Counted from the stretch's first letter, positions 52,136 to 61,748 are shown. The stretch: DNA of 64,000 nucleotides from Enterococcus mundtii (GCF_003957375.1 NZ_CP025473.1:1947501-2011500); one strand, 5' to 3'. The notes: generated by a model from the letters alone, not told the origin. Made by a program: numbers and translations.

Positions 52136-53239
52136 ATGGAAATGATTTATCAAGCTGGCTCACAAGAAGGGCAAATCAGTTTTATCAATACAGAAGATCT
52201 AGAAATGGCGGCAGCTCAAGTGATTCCTACTGGCGGATATGGCTATATCAGTAGTGGCGCTGGAGATCTCTTTACGTATCAAGAAAACGTGCAATCATTC
52301 AATCATCAATTGATTATTCCTCATGTTTTAAAAGACGTAGAAATTCCAGATACAACGACTTGCTTTGACCAAGAAACATTAACTGCGCCAATCATTATGG
52401 CGCCTATTGCAGCTCATGGTTTAGCTCATACACATGCAGAAAAAGCTTCAGCTAAAGGAGTTGCCGATTTTCATACGATTTATACGGCGAGTTCTTACGC
52501 TTCATGTACATTAGAAGAAATCCGCGAGGCCGGTGGGCCAGACGCACCACAATGGTTCCAGTTTTACATGAGTAAAGACAATGGGATCAATTTAGATATT
52601 CTTGAGATGGCCAAACGTAATGGCGCAAAAGCAATCGTTTTGACAGCTGATGCAACCGTTGGTGGTAATCGAGAAAACGACCTTCGCAATGGTTTCACTT
52701 TTCCTTTGCCAATGCCGATCGTTCAAGCCTATCAATCAGGGGTCGGACAAACGATGGACGCAGTTTATAAATCCTCCAAACAAAAGTTAAGTCCAAAAGA
52801 TGTGGAATTTATTGCTACTCATTCTGACTTACCCGTTTATGTAAAAGGTGTGCAATCAGAAGACGATGTTTATCGTTCATTAGATGCGGGAGCAAATGGC
52901 ATCTGGGTATCGAATCATGGCGGTCGTCAATTAGATGGTGGGCCAGCAGCCTTTGATTCTTTGAAATATGTAGCAGAAGCCGTCGACAAACGTGTCCCTA
53001 TCATCTTTGATAGTGGTGTTCGTCGTGGTCAGCATGTCTTTAAAGCCATCGCTTCTGGTGCCGATTTAGTCGCGATCGGTCGTCCTGCCATTTACGGTTT
53101 AGCTCTCGGTGGAAGTACAGGTATCAAACGAGTATTCGACTTCTTCAAAAAAGAATTAGAAATGGTCATGCAATTAGCTGGGACACAAACCATCGAAGAT
53201 ATCAAAAATGTGACATTACGGGAAAATCGTTTCTTCTAA
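52136..53239 (+). CDS. L-lactate oxidase (FMN-dependent alpha-hydroxy-acid oxidase)
   Basis: Oxidises L-lactate with O2 to pyruvate and H2O2. The 367-residue TIM-barrel protein closely follows Aerococcus/streptococcal LOX: GGYGYISSGAGD, IMAPIAAHGLAH, WFQFYMSKDNG, IVLTADATVGGNRENDLRNG, the catalytic His in VSNHGGRQLDGGPAAFDSL, and FDSGVRRGQHVFKAI. AGAAGG precedes the ATG by 8 nt. Monocistronic, ended by a large hairpin. Upstream, 51903-52135 has only a weak GCCTGTTTT hairpin. Confidence 0.92.
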   Translation: MEMIYQAGSQEGQISFINTEDLEMAAAQVIPTGGYGYISSGAGDLFTYQENVQSFNHQLIIPHVLKDVEIPDTTTCFDQETLTAPIIMAPIAAHGLAHTHAEKASAKGVADFHTIYTASSYASCTLEEIREAGGPDAPQWFQFYMSKDNGINLDILEMAKRNGAKAIVLTADATVGGNRENDLRNGFTFPLPMPIVQAYQSGVGQTMDAVYKSSKQKLSPKDVEFIATHSDLPVYVKGVQSEDDVYRSLDAGANGIWVSNHGGRQLDGGPAAFDSLKYVAEAVDKRVPIIFDSGVRRGQHVFKAIASGADLVAIGRPAIYGLALGGSTGIKRVFDFFKKELEMVMQLAGTQTIEDIKNVTLRENRFF

Positions 53240-53265
53240 ATTGAGAAAATCTCAAATAAAACAAG

Positions 53266-53397
53266 TACAGTTCCCATAGTTATCTCGCACTTTTGAATCC
53301 AAATAAACGAACATCAAAAAAAGCCTTTAAAAATAAGTCAGAAGCCCCAAAAATTTGAACAAATTTCGGGGCTTCTGGCTTATTTTTCAGAACTGTA
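53266..53397. repeat. Nested inverted repeat / convergent terminator (dispersed hairpin family)
   Basis: Inner hairpin 53329-53387: AAATAAGTCAGAAGCCCC / GGGGCTTCTGGCTTATTT around an AAATTTGAACAAATTT loop, with an A-run and T-run outside. The outer pair TACAGTTC (53266-53273) / GAACTGTA (53390-53397) repeats the two-level design of the copy at 43173. Confidence 0.8.
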
Positions 53398-53441
53398 TGC
53401 TATTTATTGCACTCTATATACTACCTGTTTGGATGGATTTT

Positions 53442-54223
53442 CTAAATGTACGCTTCACCTTGTGCAAACAAGGTTGCTTCGCCACTGATCATCACGCGTT
53501 CACCTAACCACTCGCAAGTCAAGCCCCCCCTCTGGCAGAAAGTTGTTGAGCAACCAAGTCATCCTTTCCAAGCTTTTGTGCCCAGTAAGGAATCAAATTC
53601 GCATGTGCCGAGCCACACACTGGATCTTCATTGATCGTTAGTTTTGGGAAAAAGGTCCTAGAAACAAAATCTTCGTTCTTTCCTTCAGCTGTGACAATCA
53701 CGCCGACGCCTTCTTCTAATTCCCTCATTGCAGTATAATCAGGCGTTAGCTTTGCCACTGTCTCTTCGTCTTCCAAAACAAAAAATAAGTCCCTTGCCAG
53801 ATAAGCCTCTTTTATTTTTTTGCCGATTGCTTGTTCATATTCTGGTAATATAGCAATTGGTTGCGGTAAAATACTTGGAAAATCCATCGCATATTTTTGC
53901 TCTTTTTTTGTGACAAATAGGTTCCCACTTTGTGTTGAAAATGAAATCTTGGATTCACTGATACCATAAAAGTAAAACAATACAAATGCGGTTGCCAAAG
54001 TCGCATGACCACATAAGTCGATTTCACGATCAGGGGTAAACCAACGTAATTCATAACCTTTCTCTTTTCTAACGGTAAAGGCGGTTTCGGATAGGTTATT
54101 TTCGATGGCGATTTTTTGCATGGTATCATCAGGTAGCCATTCATCTAACACAAAGACCGCAGCAGGATTTCCTTTGAACACTTCATTGGTGAAGGCGTCA
54201 ACTACATAATAGGGTAAATTCAT
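53442..54223 (-). pseudogene. PhzF family isomerase/epimerase gene with a C-terminal frameshift
   Basis: PhzF-like fold related to diaminopimelate epimerase. It starts YYVVDAFTNEVFKGNPAAVF with the catalytic Glu in NLSETAFTV, then LCGHATLATAFVLF and INEDPVCGSAHANLIPYWA. The frame breaks at the C7 run 53524-53530. With one base added it continues LTCEWLGERVMISGEATLFA and ends at 53442, giving 260 residues, normal for PhzF. As written only about 26 residues are lost, so partial function is possible. It follows the cyclodeaminase-like gene by 7 bp, forming an operon. Confidence 0.85.
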
Positions 54224-54230
54224 TTATAAA

Positions 54231-55190
54231 CTACTCCTTTACTTTTTGATAAATATATTCGGCACAACATAAATCTTCCACTGCTAAGCCAACTGCATCA
54301 AAGATCGTGATCACTCGTTCTTCTGTACGCCCTGTTTTCTGATGGGTGACTAATTCACCTAGAGAACCGAGGAGGTTTGTCTGATCAATTTTCCCTTCTG
54401 ACAAGGGAATCAAATAGTCGCCACTTTCCCTTTTGACCGCTTGGTAATCATCTACATACAGTTGTCCAGAGGCCATCAAATCACTTGTTAATTCACGAGT
54501 ATCTGGTGTAAATGTTCCGATTGCATTGATATGTGCGCCAGATTTCACCTCTTTTTTTGATAAAAAAGCATGTTTACTAGGTGTTAAAGTACAGATAATA
54601 TCTGCTTCCATAGTTGCTTCAACTAATGTCGAACAATCAATAAAACGCAGTTTTGGATAATTATTTTGCTGTTCTAGGATAAATTGTTTTCGTCGTGTTT
54701 CATCTAAATCATAGACATACACACGGTGAATCTTTCGGACACAGGTAATTGCGGCTAGATGTGAAACTGCTTGTTGTCCAGTTCCAATCAATGTGAGTGT
54801 ATCTGCTGATGGCTTTGCTAGGTAATCTGTTGCTAATGCTGAAACTGCTGCTGTTCGTATCCAAGTCACGGCATTCGCATCGATCATCGCGACGGGTTGC
54901 CCGTTTTTTGAATCGAAGAGTATGATTTCACCTAAATGTGATGGTAGGTTTTGTTTGTGATTGCTTGGAAAAGCCGTGATGATTTTTGAACCAAAATACC
55001 GATTTCTTCCCAAATAAGCGGGCATCATCGCAAACACATTTTGTTTCTCGCCATCTGGTAATTGTTGGACCATTCGCTTCTCTTGAGAAATCTTTCCCAT
55101 TTGAAAATCTCCAAAACACTGTTCCATTACTTTGATTGCTTCTTTAAAACTAAAATGGGTGTTGACTTCTTGACTATCGATGATTTGCAT
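54231..55190 (-). CDS. Ornithine cyclodeaminase / mu-crystallin family protein
   Basis: NAD(P)-dependent Rossmann enzyme of 319 residues. Family features are the substrate Arg/Lys region (SKIITAFPSNHKQNLPSH), DANAVTWIRTAAVSALATDYLA, dinucleotide-binding LTLIGTGQQAVSHL, and AIGTFTPDTRELTSDLM. Family members act as ornithine cyclodeaminase, alanine dehydrogenase, ketimine reductase or opine-type enzymes; I cannot choose between them. The ATG at 55190 follows AAGGAGG closely. It heads a two-gene operon with phzF and is divergent from a MocR regulator. Confidence 0.85.
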   Translation of the reverse strand: MQIIDSQEVNTHFSFKEAIKVMEQCFGDFQMGKISQEKRMVQQLPDGEKQNVFAMMPAYLGRNRYFGSKIITAFPSNHKQNLPSHLGEIILFDSKNGQPVAMIDANAVTWIRTAAVSALATDYLAKPSADTLTLIGTGQQAVSHLAAITCVRKIHRVYVYDLDETRRKQFILEQQNNYPKLRFIDCSTLVEATMEADIICTLTPSKHAFLSKKEVKSGAHINAIGTFTPDTRELTSDLMASGQLYVDDYQAVKRESGDYLIPLSEGKIDQTNLLGSLGELVTHQKTGRTEERVITIFDAVGLAVEDLCCAEYIYQKVKE

Positions 55191-55245
55191 ATTTCTCCTC
55201 CTTTTTTCTATACTAGCGTCCGAAAACAATACATTCAATGATATA

Positions 55246-55262
55246 ATTGTATGGAATACAAT
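55246..55262. promoter_or_regulatory. Palindrome in the divergent control region (likely MocR operator)
   Basis: ATTGTAT-GGA-ATACAAT, perfect 7-bp arms, 20 bp upstream of the mocR-like start and just after a TATAAT at 55242-55247. It is well placed to control both divergent units. Confidence 0.6.
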
Positions 55263-55282
55263 TTTTGAAAGAAGGAACGAGT

Positions 55283-56677
55283 ATGTCGATCAACTCTTAT
55301 GAGAATTATCCACTGACTTGGCGTCCAGATAAAAAAAAGTTACATCGCCCAATCTACCAATCACTTGTCACGCAGTTAGAAGCTGACATCTTATCAAATA
55401 AATTACAAAAAAATACAAGGTTACCTTCCCAAAGAGAACTAGCTGACTTCTTAGACATCAATTTCACAACAGTTGGTCAAGCTTATAAGTTGGGTCTAGA
55501 AAAAGGGTTACTCTATACAAGTATCGGGAGTGGGACATTTGTTTCCCCAAATGCGTTTACCTCCATCACTATTTCTTCTGATCAAGTACCTGATCATGTC
55601 ATTGATTTTGGGTTAGTCAGTTCATTTGATGAATGCAACGAAATGATCACTCCTTTTATTCAAGCTGTTTCACAAAATCATGCGACTAACGGACTTCTTA
55701 GCTACCGTGAACCATTAGGGACAACCTATCAATTGACGATTGCCAAAAAATGGTTGGAAACACAAGGTGTCTATGCTTCAAGGGAACAGATTGCTATTGT
55801 TTCAGGTGTCCAAAACGGCTTGGCGATCACGCTAGCTGCTTTGTTTTCTCCAGGAGATCGTTTGGCAGTCGATCGCTATACTTATTCGAATTTCATTGAG
55901 CTTGCTCACCTTTACCATATGGAAATCGTGCCGATTGATTTTGATGCGGAGGGTATGCTTCCCGAATTACTTGAACAAGAATGTCGGAAAAAAGAAATCC
56001 ACGGTATTTTTCTGATGCCTTCATGTAACAATCCTATTGGGTTTCAACTATCTGTAAAACGGAGACAACAGCTAAAAGAAGTCATTACAAAGCAACAATT
56101 GATCGTGATCGAAGACGACATCCATTCTTTTTTGACTACCTATAATCAAAAAACACCCTTTCCCTCATTCCAGCAGTTACTTCCTGAACAAACCATTTAT
56201 CTTGCCGGAATGACCAAGTTTATTTGTGCAGGCATGCGTGTTGCTTTTCTAGTATTTCCCGCAAAGTACAAACAAAACATCCAACAGGCGATTTTCAATA
56301 TCAATGTCAAAACCTCAAGTTTAGATGCTGAGATTGTCATGCAAATCTTATGTTCAGAAACCGCACAGGACATACTCGAAACAAAATCCAACTATACAAA
56401 ACAAGCAAATGAACGATTCGATACACTTTTCAACTTGCCTCGACCGACTAATCCACTTCCTTTTTATCGAAATCTCCCTGTTCGAAATGATCTGTCTCCA
56501 GAAACGATTGAACAAGCTTTTTTAAATAAAGGGATTCGTGTCTATCATTCACATCGTTTTACGACACAACCGCAACATGATCCTTTTATTCGAATTGCTT
56601 TATCCTCTAATCCATTAGAAGTATTAACGAAAGGACTTGAAATCGTCAAGAAAGAAATCGTGTACTTTCAACGGTGA
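55283..56677 (+). CDS. MocR/GabR-type regulator (GntR HTH fused to aminotransferase fold)
   Basis: A 464-residue chimeric regulator. Residues of about 20-85 form the GntR winged helix (PIYQSLVTQLEADILSNK, RLPSQRELADFLDINFTT). The rest is a class I aminotransferase-like domain with PSCNNPIGFQLS and IVIEDDIHSFL, and the PLP Lys in LAGMTKFICAGMRVAF. Such proteins usually control an adjacent amino-acid or PLP-related gene, here the cyclodeaminase-phzF pair. The ATG at 55283 follows AAGG by 7 nt; 12 codons of open frame upstream run through the palindrome. Confidence 0.88.
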   Translation: MSINSYENYPLTWRPDKKKLHRPIYQSLVTQLEADILSNKLQKNTRLPSQRELADFLDINFTTVGQAYKLGLEKGLLYTSIGSGTFVSPNAFTSITISSDQVPDHVIDFGLVSSFDECNEMITPFIQAVSQNHATNGLLSYREPLGTTYQLTIAKKWLETQGVYASREQIAIVSGVQNGLAITLAALFSPGDRLAVDRYTYSNFIELAHLYHMEIVPIDFDAEGMLPELLEQECRKKEIHGIFLMPSCNNPIGFQLSVKRRQQLKEVITKQQLIVIEDDIHSFLTTYNQKTPFPSFQQLLPEQTIYLAGMTKFICAGMRVAFLVFPAKYKQNIQQAIFNINVKTSSLDAEIVMQILCSETAQDILETKSNYTKQANERFDTLFNLPRPTNPLPFYRNLPVRNDLSPETIEQAFLNKGIRVYHSHRFTTQPQHDPFIRIALSSNPLEVLTKGLEIVKKEIVYFQR

Positions 56678-56744
56678 CTTATCACATAAAAATCAAAACG
56701 ATCCAACTCATTCTTTTTGTTTTTAACTACTCGAACCCCATCGA

Positions 56745-56784
56745 AGAGGAGCCTATTTTTAATCATAGGCTCCTCTTTTTTCTT
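56745..56784 (+). terminator. Terminator after the mocR-like gene
   Basis: AAGAGGAGCCTA / TAGGCTCCTCTT stem with a 10-nt loop, followed by TTTTC. Confidence 0.88.
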
Positions 56785-56820
56785 TCGTCATATAAATAAA
56801 ATTTATCACAACTACCTATT

Positions 56821-56850
56821 TTGACTATAGCCCTTAGTGAATCCTATACT
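56821..56850 (+). promoter_or_regulatory. Promoter of the malolactic gene
   Basis: TTGACT, 18-nt spacer, TATACT, 33 bp upstream of the start codon. Confidence 0.6.
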
Positions 56851-56882
56851 TCGTATGTATTAAAACTTAGGAGGAATCATTC

Positions 56883-58523
56883 ATGCTAACAGGGTTAAAC
56901 TTACTAAATGATCCATTTTTAAATAAAGGAACAGCTTTTACAAAAGAAGAACGTAAAAAATATGGGATTACCGGAATGCTTCCTAGCACAGTCCAAACAT
57001 TAGAACAACAATCTGTGCAAGCATATGGCCAATACCTAAGCAAACAAACTGATTTAGAAAAACGTATTTTCTTAATGAACTTATTCAATACAAACCGCAC
57101 ACTTTTCTATAAATTGATGGGACAACATTTAGTAGAATTTATGCCGGTAGTATATGATCCAGTAGTTGCAGATGCAATCGAACAATACAATGAAATTTTC
57201 TTAAAACCACAAGATGCTGCATTTCTTTCGATCGATGAACCAGAATTGATCAAAGAAAGCTTGAAAAACGCCGCAGCTGGTCGTGATATTCGCTTGATCG
57301 TTGTTACAGATGCAGAAGGAATCCTTGGTATGGGTGACTGGGGAGTCAATGGCGTTGACATCGCAATTGGAAAACTAATGGTTTATACTGCAGCTGCTGG
57401 TATCAATCCAGCGCAAGTATTACCTGTATCGATCGATGCTGGTACAAACAATGAAGAGTTATTGAATAATCCGTTATATCTAGGAAACAAACACGCACGT
57501 GTCGAAGGTGAGTCTTACTATGAATTCATCGACCAATTTGTTTCATCCGCTACAGAGCTGTTTCCTGAATTATTGTTACACTGGGAAGACTTTGGTCGTG
57601 GCAATGCCGCAACGATCTTAGAAAAATATGAAGACAAAATCACAACATTCAATGATGACATCCAAGGAACAGGGATCGTCGTACTAGCTGGCGTACTTGG
57701 CGGATTGAATATTTCTGGTGAATCTTTGAAAGATCAAACGATCCTAACATTTGGAGCGGGAACGGCTGGAGTCGGCATTGCGAATATCTTATTAGATGAA
57801 ATGATCCGTCAAGGTGTACCAGAAGAAGAAGCACGTAAACACTTCTATCAAGTGGATAAACAAGGACTATTGTTCGAAGATACTGAAGGCTTGACGCCTG
57901 GACAAATTCCTTTTGCACGTAAACGTTCAGAATTTGCCAATAGTGAAGAATTGACTAATTTAGAAGCTGTTGTCAAAGCAATTCACCCAACAATCATGAT
58001 TGGTACATCTACTCAACCAGGAGCATTCACAGAAGAAATCGTCAAAGAAATGGCTAGCCATACACCACGACCAATCATCATGCCTTTGTCTAACCCAACA
58101 AAATTAGCAGAAGCAAAAGCAAAAGATTTGATTGAATGGACAGATGGAAAAGCATTAGTCGGAACAGGTATCCCTGCGGATGATGTGGAATACAATGGCG
58201 TGACTTATCAAATCGGACAAGCAAACAACGCATTGATGTATCCAGGATTAGGACTTGGCTTGATTGCTTCAACAGCTACTCGTGTCAACGCTGAGATCAT
58301 CTCACAAGCAAGTCGTGCATTAGGTGGGATCGTTGATGTCACAAAACCAGGGGCAGCTATTTTACCACCTGTTGCAAGAATCACTGAATTCTCACAAACG
58401 ATTGCTGAAACAGTCGCTCAATCTGTCGTGGATCAACAATTGAACCGTGAAGAAATCACTGACATTAAAGCAGCTGTCGAAGCAGCTAAATGGGTGCCTG
58501 AATATCAAGATTTAGAAGCTTAA
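56883..58523 (+). CDS. Malolactic enzyme
   Basis: NAD- and Mn2+-dependent decarboxylation of L-malate to L-lactate and CO2. The 546-residue protein has the long malic-enzyme architecture typical of malolactic enzymes rather than the short (about 390-residue) MaeE of enterococci. Features are [35 protein letters not shown], metal-site [22 protein letters not shown]-binding [18 protein letters not shown] and [18 protein letters not shown] precedes the ATG. Paired with the transporter downstream for malate uptake and lactate exchange. A true malic enzyme (pyruvate product) is the main alternative. Confidence 0.88.
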   Translation: MLTGLNLLNDPFLNKGTAFTKEERKKYGITGMLPSTVQTLEQQSVQAYGQYLSKQTDLEKRIFLMNLFNTNRTLFYKLMGQHLVEFMPVVYDPVVADAIEQYNEIFLKPQDAAFLSIDEPELIKESLKNAAAGRDIRLIVVTDAEGILGMGDWGVNGVDIAIGKLMVYTAAAGINPAQVLPVSIDAGTNNEELLNNPLYLGNKHARVEGESYYEFIDQFVSSATELFPELLLHWEDFGRGNAATILEKYEDKITTFNDDIQGTGIVVLAGVLGGLNISGESLKDQTILTFGAGTAGVGIANILLDEMIRQGVPEEEARKHFYQVDKQGLLFEDTEGLTPGQIPFARKRSEFANSEELTNLEAVVKAIHPTIMIGTSTQPGAFTEEIVKEMASHTPRPIIMPLSNPTKLAEAKAKDLIEWTDGKALVGTGIPADDVEYNGVTYQIGQANNALMYPGLGLGLIASTATRVNAEIISQASRALGGIVDVTKPGAAILPPVARITEFSQTIAETVAQSVVDQQLNREEITDIKAAVEAAKWVPEYQDLEA

Positions 58524-58615
58524 CTCACACTAGTCTCTTTCACAATAATTCGTTACTAAAACAGTTCTGAGCAAAACGAGACTTAAAGTAAAAATACGTA
58601 TGGTAAACATCGAGG

Positions 58616-58664
58616 CCTTGGATCATTCGTTCATTTCAACGAATTGATCCAAGGGGTGTTTTTT
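58616..58664 (+). terminator. Terminator between the malolactic and transporter genes
   Basis: CCTTGGATCA / TGATCCAAGG stem with an inner TTCGTT/AACGAA helix and a 6-nt loop, then GGTGTTTTTT. Present inside the presumed two-gene unit, so the transporter may be expressed at a lower level or separately. The rest of the 58524-58761 spacer shows nothing further. Confidence 0.8.
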
Positions 58665-58761
58665 GCTAAGAAATACTGGAGCGAGTTGAGGAATAGCTTT
58701 AAATTATTTTCCAACTAATAGGGAACTCCTCTTACGTTAATCAAGGAAAGGATCTGTAAGG

Positions 58762-60084
58762 ATGTTAGATCAAGAACAAACGACTTCTACAGTCGTTAAG
58801 ACAAACAAAGAAGGTTTTTGGGAAACAAAAATCAGTGGGGTCAGTTTACCTATCTATTTGATCATGGTTCTCGTTTTGATCATTGCGATGGCATTAGGTA
58901 AATTACCAACAAATATGATCGGTCCTATCGCCGTACTCGTCATTTTTGGGAATCTATTCCATTTTATCGGGACAAAAATCCCAATCGTCAAAAGTTATTT
59001 AGGTGGTGGCTCTGTTTTTGCGATCTTCGCTTCCGCAGCTATCGCAACCTTTGGTATTTTACCTGATTATGTTGTGAAATCAACTGAAAACTTTGTTAAT
59101 AATATGGGCTTTTTAGACTTTTATATCGCTGCTTTGATTACCGGAAGTATTCTAGGAATGAACCGCAAATTATTGATGAAGGCTTCCGTTCGTTTTATCC
59201 CTGTTGCACTTATTTCTATGGTTGTTTCATTTTTTGCAGTTGGACTTGTGGGAATGTTGATTGGGAATGGCTTCGCTAATTCCGTATTATACATTTCTTT
59301 ACCTGCCATGGCTGGTGGTGTAGGTGCTGGCGCTGTTCCACTATCAACTATTTATGCAAACGTCTTAGGAACAGATGCTTCTGCCATTATTTCACGTTTG
59401 ATTCCTGCAACTGCAATGACAAACGTGCTAGCCATTATCGGAGCCGCTTTAGTGGCTCGTGCTGGACAATCCATGCCAAAATTGAATGGTAATGGGAAAC
59501 TGATGGAAAAAGGCGATCTAGGTGACGGCAAACCACGCAATGTGAAACCTTCTATCCCTCAATTAGGTGTTGGTTTAATGGTCTCGATCACATTCTTTAT
59601 TCTTGGGCAAATCTGTAATTTCTTTGTACCAAAAGTTCATGCTTATGCTTTCATGATCATTATTGTGGTCATCTGTAAAATCACCAATGTTCTTCCTGAA
59701 TACTACGAAGATGCAGCGATCATGTTCAATAACTTGATTGTTAAAAACTTAACGGCAGCTGTTTTAGCAGGTATCGGGATTGCTTTATTGAACTTGAATG
59801 TTTTAGCTTCTGCTTTAACATGGCAATTCGTCGTACTCTGCTTAACAAGTGTCATCGTCATCTCACTTGTCTCAGCATTTGTTGGTCGTCTATTTGGACT
59901 TTATCCGATCGAATCAACGATTACAGCAGGATTATGTAACAATTCAATGGGTGGCACAGGAAATGTTGCCGTCTTATCCGCAGCAAACCGCATGGAGTTG
60001 ATTGCTTTTGCTCAAATGGGCAATCGTTTAGGTGGAGCGATCGTCTTGATCATTTCCGGATTTTTGATGCAACTATTTTCTTAA
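58762..60084 (+). CDS. 2-hydroxycarboxylate transporter (malate/citrate, CitS/MaeP/MleP-like)
   Basis: Membrane carrier for malate or citrate, with Na+ or H+ symport or lactate exchange. The 440-residue protein has about 11 helices in two inverted halves, each with the 2HCT reentrant-loop signature: MAGGVGAGAVPLS near residue 190 and NNSMGGTGNVAVL near 400. The conserved C-terminal Arg lies in AANRMELIAFAQMGNRLGG. Located directly after the malolactic enzyme, which points to malate as substrate. Confidence 0.9.
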   Translation: MLDQEQTTSTVVKTNKEGFWETKISGVSLPIYLIMVLVLIIAMALGKLPTNMIGPIAVLVIFGNLFHFIGTKIPIVKSYLGGGSVFAIFASAAIATFGILPDYVVKSTENFVNNMGFLDFYIAALITGSILGMNRKLLMKASVRFIPVALISMVVSFFAVGLVGMLIGNGFANSVLYISLPAMAGGVGAGAVPLSTIYANVLGTDASAIISRLIPATAMTNVLAIIGAALVARAGQSMPKLNGNGKLMEKGDLGDGKPRNVKPSIPQLGVGLMVSITFFILGQICNFFVPKVHAYAFMIIIVVICKITNVLPEYYEDAAIMFNNLIVKNLTAAVLAGIGIALLNLNVLASALTWQFVVLCLTSVIVISLVSAFVGRLFGLYPIESTITAGLCNNSMGGTGNVAVLSAANRMELIAFAQMGNRLGGAIVLIISGFLMQLFS

Positions 60085-60097
60085 TTCGAATAAATGT

Positions 60098-60134
60098 AAA
60101 AAAACTTCTCGATCATTATTCGAGAAGTTTTTTT
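60098..60134. terminator. Convergent terminator after the malate transporter
   Basis: AAAAAAACTTCTCG / CGAGAAGTTTTTTT arms with a 9-nt loop. Confidence 0.9.
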
Positions 60135-60147
60135 GTGATGACCTTCA

Positions 60148-60578
60148 TCATTCATTTAGAAATTGTTTTTGCCATTTGGTTGAATGATAGTCGATACGTT
60201 CATAAAAACGGTGTGCTTCGTTTCGATGTTTGCCAGAGTTTAGTCGAACATCAAAGTAGCCACGTTTTTTTCCTTGCTTCTCAACACTCTCCATCAATCA
60301 TCTGACAATTCCTTGATGTTGCGCTTTTGAAGAAACTGCTAATGCTAAAATATTGATCAACGTTGGACTTAACAATGTTGCATACTTTTGGGTATGGACA
60401 TATCCTAATACTTTCCTCGTCCCTTCTTCCTCATAAACACCAAGACATAGATCTCTGGCTGTGCCAAGATGCATTTTAATGGCTCCGTTGTTTCCGAAAG
60501 TGGCATCTCATCCCCTAGTTCTTCCTTATTTAGCTTATTTATGGTTTCTGCATCCTCCATTCAAGCAGTTCTTACCAT
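60148..60578 (-). pseudogene. GNAT acetyltransferase pseudogene
   Basis: Remnant of a GCN5-type N-acetyltransferase. From ATG 60578 it reads MVRTA then TGA, then continues as an N-terminal domain (MEDAETINKLNKEELG). It shifts frame near the middle, then reads KVLGYVHTQKYATLLSPTL, NILALAVSSKAQHQGIVR, another TGA where motif A's acetyl-CoA loop should continue, and EAHRFYERIDYHSTKWQK at the end. Three separate lesions, two of them substitution stops, mark it as a true pseudogene rather than a sequencing slip. Confidence 0.8.
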
Positions 60579-60679
60579 TTTGTTCTTCCTTTCATCTCTA
60601 AGGTTATGTACTATGCTAAGGATAGTATGATTTGTTCTATGGAAATAAACATGGTCAATTTCTTGATTAAAAGAATGAT

Positions 60680-60713
60680 AAAAAAGAGAAACCTTGTCAT
60701 TTCAAGGTTTCTC
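60680..60713 (-). terminator. Terminator of the ireB-ruvX-DUF1292 operon
   Basis: GAGAAACCTTG / CAAGGTTTCTC perfect 11-bp stem with a 6-nt loop and T6 on the minus strand, 14 bp after the DUF1292 stop. Confidence 0.9.
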
Positions 60714-60726
60714 CGCTATTTTAATC

Positions 60727-61032
60727 CTATTCTTCTTCTTCCGCCATGAATGTATTGAAGACCTCTTCGATCATATCCCATTCAGCATCTGTTTCGATTT
60801 GTTCTAATTCGCCTTCTGTTCCGTCTTCGTTTTCAACGTAGGCATAGGCTTGTAATTCTACATCTTCATCTTCCGGTACGCCGGCTGGATAAAGCAATAC
60901 GTAGTTACGACCAAATTCTTCTTGTCCATCGACTGTTAACAAGATTTCGTATAATGTTTCATTTCCTTGATCATCGACCAATGTGATATGTTCATGTCCT
61001 TCATGATCATGTGTATGATTGTGTTCTGCCAT
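60727..61032 (-). CDS. DUF1292 domain protein (YrzB family)
   Basis: A 101-residue acidic protein of unknown function. The N terminus is His-rich ([20 protein letters not shown]), followed by the DUF1292 core [27 protein letters not shown] and [13 protein letters not shown]. The ATG at 61032 follows GAGGGG. Third gene of the conserved Firmicute set ireB-ruvX-yrzB, 21 bp after ruvX. The His-rich leader could bind metal, but this is not established. Confidence 0.88.
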   Translation of the reverse strand: MAEHNHTHDHEGHEHITLVDDQGNETLYEILLTVDGQEEFGRNYVLLYPAGVPEDEDVELQAYAYVENEDGTEGELEQIETDAEWDMIEEVFNTFMAEEEE

Positions 61033-61053
61033 TAGAACCCCTCTTTTCATTTT

Positions 61054-61485
61054 TTAAAATAGTTGTTTTCCCGAACCATCTAAATAATTTTGTAAAATCA
61101 TCACCGCAGCAAGCTTATCGATGACTTTTTTTCTTTTTGCTCTTGACGTATTTGCCTGTTCGACCAACATGCGTTCTGCTTGTACGGTAGTCAGTCGTTC
61201 ATCTTGATAGTCGACTGGTAGAGAAAACATTTCTTTGATCTTTTCTCCATAAGCCATTGAGCTTTCTGCTCTCGGACCGATTGAATTATTCATGTTTTTC
61301 GGCAAACCTACAACAAAACGATCTACTTCGTACTGTTTGACCAGTTCTGCCAATCGTTCAAATCCAAATTCTTCTTTATCTTCATTGATACGAATGATCT
61401 CTACGCCTTGTGCAGTCCAGCCAAAAGGATCACTAACAGCGACACCTACAGTCTTTGAGCCAACATCCAAGCCCATCACTCTCAT
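61054..61485 (-). CDS. ruvX: Holliday junction resolvase-like / pre-16S rRNA nuclease YqgF
   Basis: RNase H-fold nuclease of 143 residues, implicated in 16S rRNA 5' maturation and formerly in junction resolution. Features: [20 protein letters not shown] with the catalytic Asp, [16 protein letters not shown], and [15 protein letters not shown] with Asp and Glu. The start overlaps the ireB stop by 4 bp, so translation is coupled. Confidence 0.94.
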   Translation of the reverse strand: MRVMGLDVGSKTVGVAVSDPFGWTAQGVEIIRINEDKEEFGFERLAELVKQYEVDRFVVGLPKNMNNSIGPRAESSMAYGEKIKEMFSLPVDYQDERLTTVQAERMLVEQANTSRAKRKKVIDKLAAVMILQNYLDGSGKQLF

Positions 61486-61748
61486 AGATTCACTCCATGA
61501 TTTGAGAGATAGTCTTTGACGATCACTTCCATGATTTCATCGCGTTCATGACGACGGATCAGATTCCTTGCATCACGATAACGAGGAATGTAGGCCGGGT
61601 CTCCAGAAAGCAAGTAGCCCACAATCTGGTTGATTGGATTGTAGCCTTTTTCTTCCAAAGCCCGATAAACGATCGCTAATGTTTCGCTGACTTCTTTTTT
61701 ACGACTATCATCAAAACCAAAACGTACGGTTTCATCTGTAAAACCCAT
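61482..61748 (-). CDS. ireB: IreB family regulatory phosphoprotein
   Basis: An 88-residue protein (DUF965/YrzL family). In E. faecalis IreB is a substrate of the Ser/Thr kinase IreK and affects cephalosporin resistance. The start [20 protein letters not shown] contains the N-terminal Thr residues that are phosphorylated in the homologue; [21 protein letters not shown] and [14 protein letters not shown] are characteristic. AAAGAGG precedes the ATG. In many Firmicutes alaS lies upstream; here a nuclease gene does. Confidence 0.95.
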   Translation of the reverse strand: MGFTDETVRFGFDDSRKKEVSETLAIVYRALEEKGYNPINQIVGYLLSGDPAYIPRYRDARNLIRRHERDEIMEVIVKDYLSNHGVNL

